From an uncultured Lachnospiraceae bacterium (lineage in GTDB: Bacteria > Bacillota > Clostridia > Lachnospirales > Lachnospiraceae), in the NCBI GenBank assembly GCA_947168905.1, contig CAMVNR010000012.1, positions 1 through 41,074 on the forward strand: a stretch of DNA of 41,074 nucleotides. Reading direction: 5' to 3'. Shown here in pieces: positions 1 to 6,568 of this stretch (positions are counted from its first letter, which is position 1; every line of letters begins with the position of its first letter). The notes below the pieces were generated by a model, which worked only from the letters and a program-made list of their open reading frames with translations, did not search any database and had not been told where the DNA came from. The position numbers were made by a program, and so were the translations under genes.

Positions 1-1
1 T

Positions 2-184
2 TACCGTACACGGGCAGAAAATCTCTCGGTGATCCGCAGAGAAGCGTTTATCGATCTGGACCGCGCCGTCTTAAGAATTTCAGGCGACACGCTCCGGTAT
101 CTTCTCTCGAAGTCGCCGGACGATGTTGATCCGATGACCGAAGAGGTTTTTCTTTATTATCAGAAAGCGGTCGAGGACCGTTAA
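2..184 (+). CDS. yqeK: YqeK-type HD-domain hydrolase, C-terminal fragment
   Basis: Only the last 60 codons lie in the window; the frame is open from base 2 to the TAA at 182-184. The fragment contains the DLDRAVL, TLRYLLSK and DPMTEEVFLYYQ segments that resemble the C-terminal end of YqeK HD proteins. Members of that family hydrolyse diadenosine tetraphosphate symmetrically to two ADP. The HD metal-binding residues lie upstream, outside the window. Position supports the call: yqeK directly precedes rsfS in many Firmicutes (nadD-yqeK-rsfS). The next gene starts 21 bases downstream, so the two are probably co-transcribed. The family call rests on a short tail plus context. Confidence 0.72.
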   Translation, partial: YRTRAENLSVIRREAFIDLDRAVLRISGDTLRYLLSKSPDDVDPMTEEVFLYYQKAVEDR

Positions 185-205
185 ACAGCGAATAAAGAGG
201 TGATT

Positions 206-556
206 ATGAAAGACATTAAAGAACTGGTAAAGCTGGCCTGCAGCGCGCTCGACGAGAAGAAGGCTTCGGATATCAGCGTGCTGGATATTACGGGGGTAAG
301 CGTCATTGCGGACTATTTCATTATCGCGAGCGGCGAGAATGAACGTCAGGTAGAAGCGCTTTCGGATGCTGTTGACGATGCGCTCGGACGTGCCGGTTAT
401 GAGCGTCGCGCGGTTGAGGGCTACAGCACGAGAAGGTGGATCCTTCTGGATTACAATGACGTCATCATTCATATTTTCAACCGTGAAGACCGTCTGTTCT
501 ACGACCTGGAAAGGATCTGGAGAGACGGAAAGCAGGTTGACCCGAAGGATCTTTAA
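206..556 (+). CDS. rsfS: Ribosomal silencing factor RsfS
   Basis: This 116-residue protein matches the RsfS/Iojap family in length and pattern. It contains DISVLDITG, the ADYFIIASGENERQVEAL segment and a C-terminal WILLDYNDVIIHIF stretch, all family hallmarks. RsfS binds ribosomal protein uL14 on the 50S subunit and blocks joining of the subunits when nutrients are scarce. The start is set at ATG 206: the AAAGAGG ribosome site (194-200) lies five bases before it, whereas an in-frame GTG at 200 would overlap that site. It follows yqeK and precedes the RNHCP gene with little spacing. Confidence 0.93.
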   Translation: MKDIKELVKLACSALDEKKASDISVLDITGVSVIADYFIIASGENERQVEALSDAVDDALGRAGYERRAVEGYSTRRWILLDYNDVIIHIFNREDRLFYDLERIWRDGKQVDPKDL

Positions 557-616
557 GCCATGGCGGTATATAAAAGCGGGAAGAAAAAGAACCCTGACAG
601 AGAAAAAGGTTATTAT

Positions 617-1009
617 ATGACGCATGCCGCGACGGAAAGCTTTATCTGCAGAAACTGCGGAAGAGAGGTCCGTCCGGAGGATGCAGGCACGAATCACCGC
701 AATCACTGTCCGAACTGTCTGTCAAGTCTTCATCTGGACACGATTCCCGGCGACCGTGATGCTTCCTGCGGCGGGATCATGGACCCGATTGCAGTCTGGG
801 TCAGAAAAGACGGGGAATGGGCGCTCATTCACCGCTGCCGTCTGTGCGGTACTTTAAGCTCCAACCGTATCGCAGCCGACGACAATCCGCTGAAGCTGAT
901 GTCGATTGCCATGAAGCCCGTCGCGAATCCTCCGTTCCCGCTGGAACGGATGGAAGATATGATGCGTGCGATGGGCATCGATATTTCGGAAAAAGGAGCA
1001 AATTCTTGA
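617..1009 (+). CDS. RNHCP-domain protein (Cys-rich, putative metal-binding)
   Basis: This is a protein of about 130 residues with an N-terminal C-x2-C pair (CRNCG), the diagnostic RNHCPNC segment, then PGDRDASCGG, a second CRLCG pair and a SNRIAADDNP tail motif. These identify the RNHCP family, whose biochemical role is not established. The paired cysteines suggest zinc-ribbon-like metal binding (inference). ATG 617 is preferred because AAAAAGG (603-609) sits seven bases upstream; ATG 560 would add 19 basic residues and has no well-placed ribosome site. Its stop codon overlaps the next gene's TTG start, so the pair is probably translationally coupled. Confidence 0.8.
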   Translation: MTHAATESFICRNCGREVRPEDAGTNHRNHCPNCLSSLHLDTIPGDRDASCGGIMDPIAVWVRKDGEWALIHRCRLCGTLSSNRIAADDNPLKLMSIAMKPVANPPFPLERMEDMMRAMGIDISEKGANS

Positions 1010-1575
1010 CTGAAAGAATAATTGAAACGGAGCGGCTTCTTCTGTCACACTGGTCTGAGAGTGATGCCGAAGAAGAGTATCTTCTCGCAAGGGATCCCTT
1101 TATCGGAAAAATGTGCGGCGGGTGGACACCGCCGGAAAGCGCCGGGGAGGCGCGCGAAACCATAAAGAATGTCCTGATGAAGGAAGAGTGCTACAAGATC
1201 ACCCGGAAAAGCGACGGGAAACTGGTCGGATGCTGTGAAATCATGCGTTCCTCCAGGTTTTCGCCCAATCCTCTCGATCCCGAAATCGGATACTGGATCG
1301 GTCGTCCCTTCTGGGGGAACGGATATGCTCCGGAAGCGGTCCGGGCGCTTCTCGCGCGCGTCTTCACGGATCTTGACGCGGACATCGTTTATGCGGGCTG
1401 TTATGATATCAACAGCCAGTCGAAACGCGTGATCGAGAAATGCGGTTTCAGCTACCATCATACAAACGAAAATCTTTTTTCGGAAAATCTGAACTCCAGG
1501 AATTACCGGGACCTCGTCTATGTGATGACCTACCGGGACTGGGAAAGCAGAACAAACGAGAACCGGCCGCTTTAA
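1006..1575 (+). CDS. GNAT family N-acetyltransferase (RimJ/RimL-like)
   Basis: This 189-residue protein begins with TERLLLSHW, a typical RimJ/RimL-type N-terminus. It carries the acetyl-CoA-binding region EIGYWIGRPFWGNGYAPEA near the middle and a late NSQSKRVIEKCGF segment, as in GNAT enzymes acting on protein N-termini, small molecules or antibiotics. The substrate cannot be read from the sequence. The start is a TTG at 1006 with AAAAGGAG (991-998) seven bases before it; earlier in-frame codons lie inside the preceding gene. It is the last gene of the leftmost plus-strand group and ends inside a terminator-like hairpin. Confidence 0.88.
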   Translation: MTERIIETERLLLSHWSESDAEEEYLLARDPFIGKMCGGWTPPESAGEARETIKNVLMKEECYKITRKSDGKLVGCCEIMRSSRFSPNPLDPEIGYWIGRPFWGNGYAPEAVRALLARVFTDLDADIVYAGCYDINSQSKRVIEKCGFSYHHTNENLFSENLNSRNYRDLVYVMTYRDWESRTNENRPL

Positions 1576-1587
1576 ACGGCCGGTTCT
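1559..1587. terminator. Hairpin terminator between convergent genes
   Basis: An 11-bp perfect stem (AGAACCGGCCG at 1559-1569, CGGCCGGTTCT at 1577-1587) encloses a 7-base loop. It overlaps the stop codon of the GNAT gene and lies just beyond the 3' end of the opposite-strand plsX gene. The T-tract is weak on both sides, so efficiency is uncertain, but the position between convergent genes fits a bidirectional terminator. Confidence 0.6.
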
Positions 1588-1608
1588 TCTGTTGGTATAC
1601 CTGCGGTA

Positions 1609-2595
1609 TCATGAAAATTCCTGAAGGATGCGGCTCTTCAGATCCTGCCGTCCGATTTCACCGGCGATCTTCAGAATCGCACTGAGCGTATCCGCGTCGG
1701 CGCTTCCGTGTCCTTTCACAATCGGTGTGTTCGCGCCGAGAAGTACCGCGCCGCCGGAAGAATTGTAATCATAGTTCAGATAAACCTCACGAAGACCGTT
1801 CAGCATCTTTTGGCGGTACGGCTCCGGAAGCGTTTCGGCATACTTTACAGCATGGGATACGGCGGATTTTGCGGCGCCTTCGAGGCTCTTCAGGAGAATG
1901 TTCCCCGCAAAGCCCTCTGAGACAATGATATTCTCCGGCCCTGAGAGCAGCTCGGTGCCTTCCATGTTTCCGATAAAATTCAGCCCTTCGGCTTCTCGGA
2001 ACAGCTTGTTGGCCTTTTTCACGAGCTCGTTTCCCTTACTGTCTTCGGAACCGTTCGAGAGAAGGGCGATCTTCGGATTCTCTGTGCCTCTTGCTTCCAT
2101 ATAGACCTTCGCAAGGCGTGCGAAAGTGAGGAGCCTGTCTTCCGTACAGTCAATATTCGCGCCGCAGTCTGCGATACAGAGCCTCGTTCCGTCGTCCTTA
2201 ATGACTTCGCACAGAAGCACCGGCGTCACATGCGGAATACGGCCGAGAATCATAATCGCCGAGACGAAAAGTGCTCCGGTCGCGCCGCAGGAAACAAAGC
2301 AGCTGATGGAAGGATCCGATTTGCAAAGAGCAATCCCTTTCATGAGAGAGGAGTCTGTCTTCGTGCGGATCGCTTCTGCGGGATTGTCGTGATTGGATAC
2401 GGTTCCGGGGGCGTCGATAATTACATAGCGGTCGGACGCAACCTGGCTTTTTTCAAGAAGCGGCCGAATAACGTCTTCATCTCCAAGAAGATACAGATAA
2501 AGCGAGGGATCCTCACGAAGAATCCTGATGGCACCGGGCAAAAGCTCTTCCTGCGGACGGTCCGCGCCCTTTAAATCTACTGCGATTTTAATCAT
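1609..2595 (-). CDS. plsX: Phosphate acyltransferase PlsX
   Basis: This 328-residue protein is full length for PlsX. It starts MIKIAVDLKGADRP and contains PEEAIRTK-like DNPAEAIRTK, VSCGATGALFVSA, the GNMEGTEL segment and SEGFAGNILLKSLEG, all characteristic. PlsX is a peripheral membrane enzyme that converts acyl-ACP and phosphate to acyl-phosphate, feeding PlsY and phosphatidic acid synthesis. It lies 23 bases downstream of lexA on the same strand and is probably co-transcribed with it. The usual neighbours (rpmF, fabH, acpP) are absent here, although acpP lies elsewhere in the window at 17482. The AAGGAG site is about 15 bases from the ATG, a little long. Confidence 0.95.
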   Translation of the reverse strand: MIKIAVDLKGADRPQEELLPGAIRILREDPSLYLYLLGDEDVIRPLLEKSQVASDRYVIIDAPGTVSNHDNPAEAIRTKTDSSLMKGIALCKSDPSISCFVSCGATGALFVSAIMILGRIPHVTPVLLCEVIKDDGTRLCIADCGANIDCTEDRLLTFARLAKVYMEARGTENPKIALLSNGSEDSKGNELVKKANKLFREAEGLNFIGNMEGTELLSGPENIIVSEGFAGNILLKSLEGAAKSAVSHAVKYAETLPEPYRQKMLNGLREVYLNYDYNSSGGAVLLGANTPIVKGHGSADADTLSAILKIAGEIGRQDLKSRILQEFS

Positions 2596-2618
2596 GTCGG
2601 TATGAATCAGTCTCCTTA

Positions 2619-3245
2619 TCAGAATACAGCCGGACGGAAGAGAGAGCGCACGCGGCCGAGAATTTCCACGTGGTCCGTAATAATCGGATCCATGCTGTCA
2701 TTTTCCGGCTGCAGGCGGTAGTGCCCGTCCTCCTTGTAATAGGTCTTGACCGTGGCGCCGTCGTCGATCATCGCCACAACAATTTCACCGTTTCTCGCGG
2801 TGTTCTGCGATTCGACGATCAGAATGTCGTTATTCAGTATTCCCGCTTTGACCATACTGTTCCCGTGAACCTCCAGACCGAAGATATCGTTCGCGGTCTT
2901 GGGAAGATATTCCGATGGAATCGGGAAGTAGGAACTGATATTTTCCTCGGCGAGAATTGGCTCTCCGGCAGCGACCCTGCCGACGACGGGGATCGGAACC
3001 GTCTCCGTACGGACCATCTGGAAGCTGTCGTCAAGAATTTCGATAGCGCGCGGTTTCGTCGGGTCACGGCGGATATAGCCGTTCTTCTCCAGCGAACTCA
3101 GATGTGCATGAACGGAAGAAGTGGAGCTTAAGTTGACCGCCTTGCAAATTTCGCGCACCGACGGCGGATAGCCTTTCCTCAGGCATTCACTTTCCATGTA
3201 TTTCAGGATTTCAAGCTGCTTGTCTGTAATATTGCCGTTTCCCAT
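2619..3245 (-). CDS. lexA: LexA SOS repressor
   Basis: This 208-residue repressor has a winged-helix DNA-binding N-terminus (about residues 6-65, including YPPSVREICKAVNLSS) and an S24-type autoprotease C-terminus. The cleavage bond is Ala93-Gly94 in VAAGEP. The catalytic serine is Ser130 in GNSM and the general base is Lys167 in ATVKTYY. RecA-stimulated self-cleavage releases the SOS genes. It has its own promoter (3302-3330) and probably leads a lexA-plsX transcript. No canonical gram-positive LexA box was found by eye in its upstream region; see the palindrome at 3274-3302. Confidence 0.96.
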   Translation of the reverse strand: MGNGNITDKQLEILKYMESECLRKGYPPSVREICKAVNLSSTSSVHAHLSSLEKNGYIRRDPTKPRAIEILDDSFQMVRTETVPIPVVGRVAAGEPILAEENISSYFPIPSEYLPKTANDIFGLEVHGNSMVKAGILNNDILIVESQNTARNGEIVVAMIDDGATVKTYYKEDGHYRLQPENDSMDPIITDHVEILGRVRSLFRPAVF

Positions 3246-3273
3246 ATCAGAACTCCTTTTTCAGAACATAAAA

Positions 3274-3302
3274 TGGACGCGGATTAATTAACTCCGCGTC
3301 CA
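3274..3302. promoter_or_regulatory. Perfect 10-bp inverted repeat at the lexA transcription start
   Basis: TGGACGCGGA (3274-3283) and TCCGCGTCCA (3293-3302) form a perfect inverted repeat around a 9-base AT-rich centre, extendable by two A-T pairs. It abuts the lexA -10 element and spans the predicted start site. It could be an operator or, less likely, a terminator for read-through from upstream, since a short T run follows on the minus strand. It does not match the known GAAC-N4-GTTC LexA box. Confidence 0.5.
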
Positions 3303-3330
3303 TTATAGCATACCCTGACGGAAAAATCAA
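3302..3330 (-). promoter_or_regulatory. Sigma-A type promoter of lexA
   Basis: On the minus strand a TTGATT -35 element (3325-3330) and a perfect TATAAT -10 element (3302-3307) are separated by 17 bases. The predicted start is near 3295, inside the inverted repeat that follows. Confidence 0.7.
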
Positions 3331-3393
3331 ACAAAAGTTCGGAAAGTGTGTTCGATTCCGGTCGTGTTCTGTTCGATCAGAGCTTCTTGCTTC

Positions 3394-4479
3394 TTACGGC
3401 AGCTGCCCGATCATGTAGCCCTTTTCCATCGCGCGCTGGATGATATAGGGAATCACTTCGATCGATGCGCTGTTGGTGGTGTGCAGTGAATAAATGCAGC
3501 CGGGATGCATCTGATAGTCAAGAGAGACCAGCAGGTTATTGACATCGATCGCTTTATTATGATCGTAATCGACATAATTGGCGCTGTAGAAGGTCACCTG
3601 ATATCCCATCCGCGCGGCAAGCGCCACTGCCTGTTCGGTATAGCTGTCATAGCTGAAGTAGAATTTCCGCATCGTATATCCGAAGGTATCCAGCATATAG
3701 TTGTGGAAGGCGAACAGATCGTCGTTCATTCCCTCCAGTCCGAGCGTCACAATACCTCCGTCCGGAAGAGAAGAGCCCATGGAACCGATTTCGTGTCCCT
3801 CGGCAATCATCCGCTGGACAATCGCCGTATTGTGTTCGGCATAGGGCTTGTCCATGAGGAACAGGGCTTTGACATTGTAGTTCGCGAGTGTATTCAGGAG
3901 GTTCTCCGTGTTCGGAGCATATTCCGTCGTCATAATGAACGTGAAATAAACTGCCGGCGGTTCGGCGGCCGGTCCGAAAATCAGCACGTTTCCGATTGCG
4001 CCGTTTAAGTGGGCGTCTCTGGACACACAGGACATCGCCCGGTTCTGTTCGTCACGGTCTCCGCTGATATAAAAGCCCTGGGCGGTGTCGGTGAAATTCG
4101 CGCGGATATCCGCGATTTCCTCGGCGCCGAGCTGCCGGATATTCACGGCCGGCTGTACGGGCGCGGCGGTTTCGGTTTCGGCCGCTTCCGTCTCCGTCTG
4201 TGCGGGCGTGGATTCATCCGCTGCCTGCGTCTCGGTTTCGGTCGGCGCTTCGGTATCTGCGGCTTCGGTATCTGCGGCTTCAGTATCTGCGGACGGCGTT
4301 TCTTCCGTTACCGGCTCGGTTTCCTGAGCTTCCGTATTCGAAGCGGCTTCGGCAGTTTCTGTTTCATCGCTGCTTCTGCCGGTCATTTTATGGATTCCAA
4401 GCCCGGCAAATACGGTAAGAACCAGGGCGAGCACGAAAACCCCGCCGGTAATGAGCCATTTTTTCTGGTTATCGTTCAT
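3394..4479 (-). CDS. Membrane-anchored NodB-fold (polysaccharide deacetylase-like) protein, probably catalytically inactive
   Basis: This 361-residue protein has a short cytoplasmic start, one membrane segment (about residues 8-30), a Thr/Glu/Ala-rich linker (about 35-110) and a C-terminal domain with a NodB-fold pattern. The family landmarks are recognisable but changed. The metal-binding TFDDG strand reads TFIMT, the H-x3-H motif after GHEIG reads SMGSS, the RxPY loop reads FYFSY, and only the late SLHT retains a histidine. Peptidoglycan or chitin deacetylases need those Asp and His residues, so hydrolysis looks unlikely and a binding or structural role is possible (inference). It has its own promoter at 4512-4540 and a GGAGG site. 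Confidence 0.7.
   Translation of the reverse strand: MNDNQKKWLITGGVFVLALVLTVFAGLGIHKMTGRSSDETETAEAASNTEAQETEPVTEETPSADTEAADTEAADTEAPTETETQAADESTPAQTETEAAETETAAPVQPAVNIRQLGAEEIADIRANFTDTAQGFYISGDRDEQNRAMSCVSRDAHLNGAIGNVLIFGPAAEPPAVYFTFIMTTEYAPNTENLLNTLANYNVKALFLMDKPYAEHNTAIVQRMIAEGHEIGSMGSSLPDGGIVTLGLEGMNDDLFAFHNYMLDTFGYTMRKFYFSYDSYTEQAVALAARMGYQVTFYSANYVDYDHNKAIDVNNLLVSLDYQMHPGCIYSLHTTNSASIEVIPYIIQRAMEKGYMIGQLP
4248..4292. repeat. Three tandem 15-base repeats in the linker of the NodB-fold gene
   Basis: The unit CTTCGGTATCTGCGG occurs at 4248-4262 and 4263-4277, with a third copy at 4278-4292 carrying one change. On the coding strand it encodes repeated Ala-Ala-Asp-Thr-Glu in the extracytoplasmic linker. 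In-frame units like this can change the linker length by slippage without breaking the gene. Confidence 0.85.
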
Positions 4480-4511
4480 AAAGCCTCCAAAGAGTTAAAA
4501 CACATACAAAT

Positions 4512-4540
4512 ATCATATCAAATCCATGTCTGATTGTCAA
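4512..4540 (-). promoter_or_regulatory. Promoter of the NodB-fold gene
   Basis: On the minus strand a perfect TTGACA (4535-4540) and TATGAT (4512-4517) are separated by 17 bases. They lie about 30 bases upstream of the start codon, so this gene is transcribed independently of rqcH. Confidence 0.75.
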
Positions 4541-4589
4541 ATATCTCAAAGACAAAAGAATCGGCCGGAAAAGCGTGATAAAGCCTCCG

Positions 4590-6344
4590 TCACTTGATGC
4601 GTTCGATCCCTATAATGTCCGGTACGGCGACCAGGGAATAATTCGTGTAATAGACGACGAATCCGGGCTTGGCGCCTGCCGGCTTTTTCACCTCTTTTTT
4701 CACCACATAGTCGATTTCCACCTTTTCGGAATCGCGCCCGGCGCTGTAGTACGCTGCGAGCGCGCCGCCTTCTTCATAGGTTCTGTCCGGCACCTCGCGT
4801 CCTTCCGTCCGGATAATCACATGGGAACCGGGCATTTGCTTCGCGTGCATAAAGATATCGTTTCCTTCGGCAAAGCGGAAGGTCAGACGGTCGTTCTGCA
4901 GATTGTTCTTGCCGACATAAATGTCGAAGCCGTCGGATGAACGGTAATGATAGGGGACAAACCCGGTTTTCCCCCGGCGGTCTTTTTTGCCGGTTTTCTG
5001 ACGCACATATCCGGATTCTGCCATTTCCTCCCGGATTTCCGAAAGCGCTTCCTGGTCGGTACAGATATCCAAAGAGACCAGAATGCCCTTTAAGTGCGAA
5101 AGCTCCGCCTCAGTCTGCGGGATCAGTGTTTCAAGCGCCCTCGCCGTGCGCTTCAGTTTGCCGTAGCGGTCAAAGTATTTCTTTGCGTTGTCTGCAATCG
5201 AGAGCGCGGGATCCGTCGGAACCGTCATTTCTTCATTGGTGTAGTAGTTCAGTACCGTGACCGATTTCTGCCCGGGCGACAGGGTGTAGGAATAGGCGTT
5301 CAGAAGCTCTCCGTAAAGCTTCAGCTTTTCCATTTTCTCCGTATCCCTCATCTGGCTTACCTGAAGATCCAGCTTCTTCGAGGCGCGTTCGATCAGGTTC
5401 TGAATGATTTTCCTTAAATCCGAGGAGCGCTGCCGCATATTGACGGAGGTGTCCTTATCGGAAAGATAGGCCCGGACCATCCGGCTGGGGGAATCGAAAT
5501 GCTCTACGCGCACATTCCGGTTATTCCCGGCTTCATAGGAGGGAAGACCGAGCGCAGAATAGGCTTTCGGCTCGCCGTTTTCATAAGCGATTGCAGGCTG
5601 GAAAAGGCCCTCCGAGATTTCCCGGCAAAGGGCGGCGGCAGTATCCGCGAACTGTTCTTTCTCCACGGAAGAGAGGGAAGAAACGGATCTTGACGAATCC
5701 CATCCGGTTCTGAAGAGAAACTCTTCGGCAGACTGGACAGAGATGCCGGTATAATGTTTTGAAAATGTGCCTGCAAGCGTGTCCGTGTCCTGCAGCCTGT
5801 TGAGAAAGTCCTCCCGCGGGCAGGAGAGAAGATCCGCCTTATTCTGCGTCTCGGGGATGAAGTATTCCTTTCCGGGAAGAACCGTACGAACGGAGCTTAC
5901 GGCCGGCGGAACCCTTCGTACGGCATCGAGAATCGTACGATTTCCGTCCGTCAGGATGATGTTGCTGTATTTTCCCATAATCTCGACGATGAGATGCTTT
6001 TCCTTCAGGTCGCCCATTTCGTCCGGCGCCTCGACTGCAAGGTCGAGAACGCGTTCCAGGCCCGGCTGCTGAACACTGAGAATCCTGCCTCCGCCAAGAT
6101 GCTTCCGAAGGAGCATTGTGAAGCCTGGCGCCGTCATCGGACTCGGTTTATTCTCCTCCGTAAGGCAGACAAAAGGAAGAGAAGCCGATCCGGAAAGAAG
6201 AAGACGCACCTGACCAATTTCCGTCTTCAGTGTCAGAAGGATTTCCTCCTTTTCAGGCTGTGCTATTTTGCTGATCCTGGCGCCCGAGAGCGCGCTGGCG
6301 ATTTCATTTCTTAAGGCACGCAGGAGAATTCCGTCAAAAGCCAT
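4590..6344 (-). CDS. rqcH: RqcH / NFACT family ribosome quality control protein
   Basis: This is a 584-residue NFACT protein, normal length for bacterial RqcH (older names: fibronectin-binding protein A, FbpA). The order is an NFACT-N domain (starting MAFDGILLRALRNEI), a middle helical and coiled-coil region, and the NFACT-R domain with GKNNLQNDRLT and the HAKQMPGSHVII segment. RqcH binds stalled 50S-peptidyl-tRNA complexes and recruits tRNA-Ala to add C-terminal alanine tails that mark nascent chains for degradation. The start is ATG 6344 with GAGGTGAT eight bases upstream. The frame is open 50 codons further, but that stretch contains the promoter. Adherence functions reported for the family are not implied here. 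Confidence 0.93.
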   Translation of the reverse strand: MAFDGILLRALRNEIASALSGARISKIAQPEKEEILLTLKTEIGQVRLLLSGSASLPFVCLTEENKPSPMTAPGFTMLLRKHLGGGRILSVQQPGLERVLDLAVEAPDEMGDLKEKHLIVEIMGKYSNIILTDGNRTILDAVRRVPPAVSSVRTVLPGKEYFIPETQNKADLLSCPREDFLNRLQDTDTLAGTFSKHYTGISVQSAEEFLFRTGWDSSRSVSSLSSVEKEQFADTAAALCREISEGLFQPAIAYENGEPKAYSALGLPSYEAGNNRNVRVEHFDSPSRMVRAYLSDKDTSVNMRQRSSDLRKIIQNLIERASKKLDLQVSQMRDTEKMEKLKLYGELLNAYSYTLSPGQKSVTVLNYYTNEEMTVPTDPALSIADNAKKYFDRYGKLKRTARALETLIPQTEAELSHLKGILVSLDICTDQEALSEIREEMAESGYVRQKTGKKDRRGKTGFVPYHYRSSDGFDIYVGKNNLQNDRLTFRFAEGNDIFMHAKQMPGSHVIIRTEGREVPDRTYEEGGALAAYYSAGRDSEKVEIDYVVKKEVKKPAGAKPGFVVYYTNYSLVAVPDIIGIERIK

Positions 6345-6381
6345 TTTCCGATCACCTCGCGATTCATTCGTTTTCGCGGCT

Positions 6382-6410
6382 ATTTTACAACATTTTGCTG
6401 ACGAATTCAA
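6382..6410 (-). promoter_or_regulatory. Promoter of rqcH
   Basis: On the minus strand TTGAAT (6405-6410) and TAAAAT (6382-6387) are separated by 17 bases and lie upstream of the chosen rqcH start. This supports starting the gene at 6344 and not further upstream. Confidence 0.6.
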
Positions 6411-6479
6411 TAATAGAAGCTTCTGCTTTACCGGTTCAGAAATTTGTACCACTTTCGTAACAACTCTGTAAAAAATAAA

Positions 6480-6509
6480 TTGACAATAAAACACACTTGG
6501 TTGTATAAT
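6480..6509 (+). promoter_or_regulatory. Promoter of glmM
   Basis: A perfect TTGACA (6480-6485) and a perfect TATAAT (6504-6509) are separated by 18 bases, about 60 bases upstream of the glmM start. It is divergent from the rqcH promoter, with which it shares the 224-base intergenic region. No other structure was seen there. Confidence 0.8.
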
Positions 6510-6568
6510 ACTGCGGGATGTTTTTTATGCTCTAACCCAATTTTCAGAAAAACGAGGTATCCAATAAA

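Noticed and set aside
3337-3374. Direct GTTC half-sites upstream of lexA as a LexA box
   Set aside because: The half-sites are in the same orientation and irregularly spaced, not the inverted GAAC-N4-GTTC arrangement.
4510-4589. Terminator between rqcH and the NodB-fold gene
   Set aside because: No stem of useful length followed by T residues was found on the minus strand.
6345-6494. Fifty-codon N-terminal extension of rqcH
   Set aside because: The extension covers the probable rqcH promoter and has no family similarity; ATG 6344 has a good ribosome site and the conserved MAFDG start.
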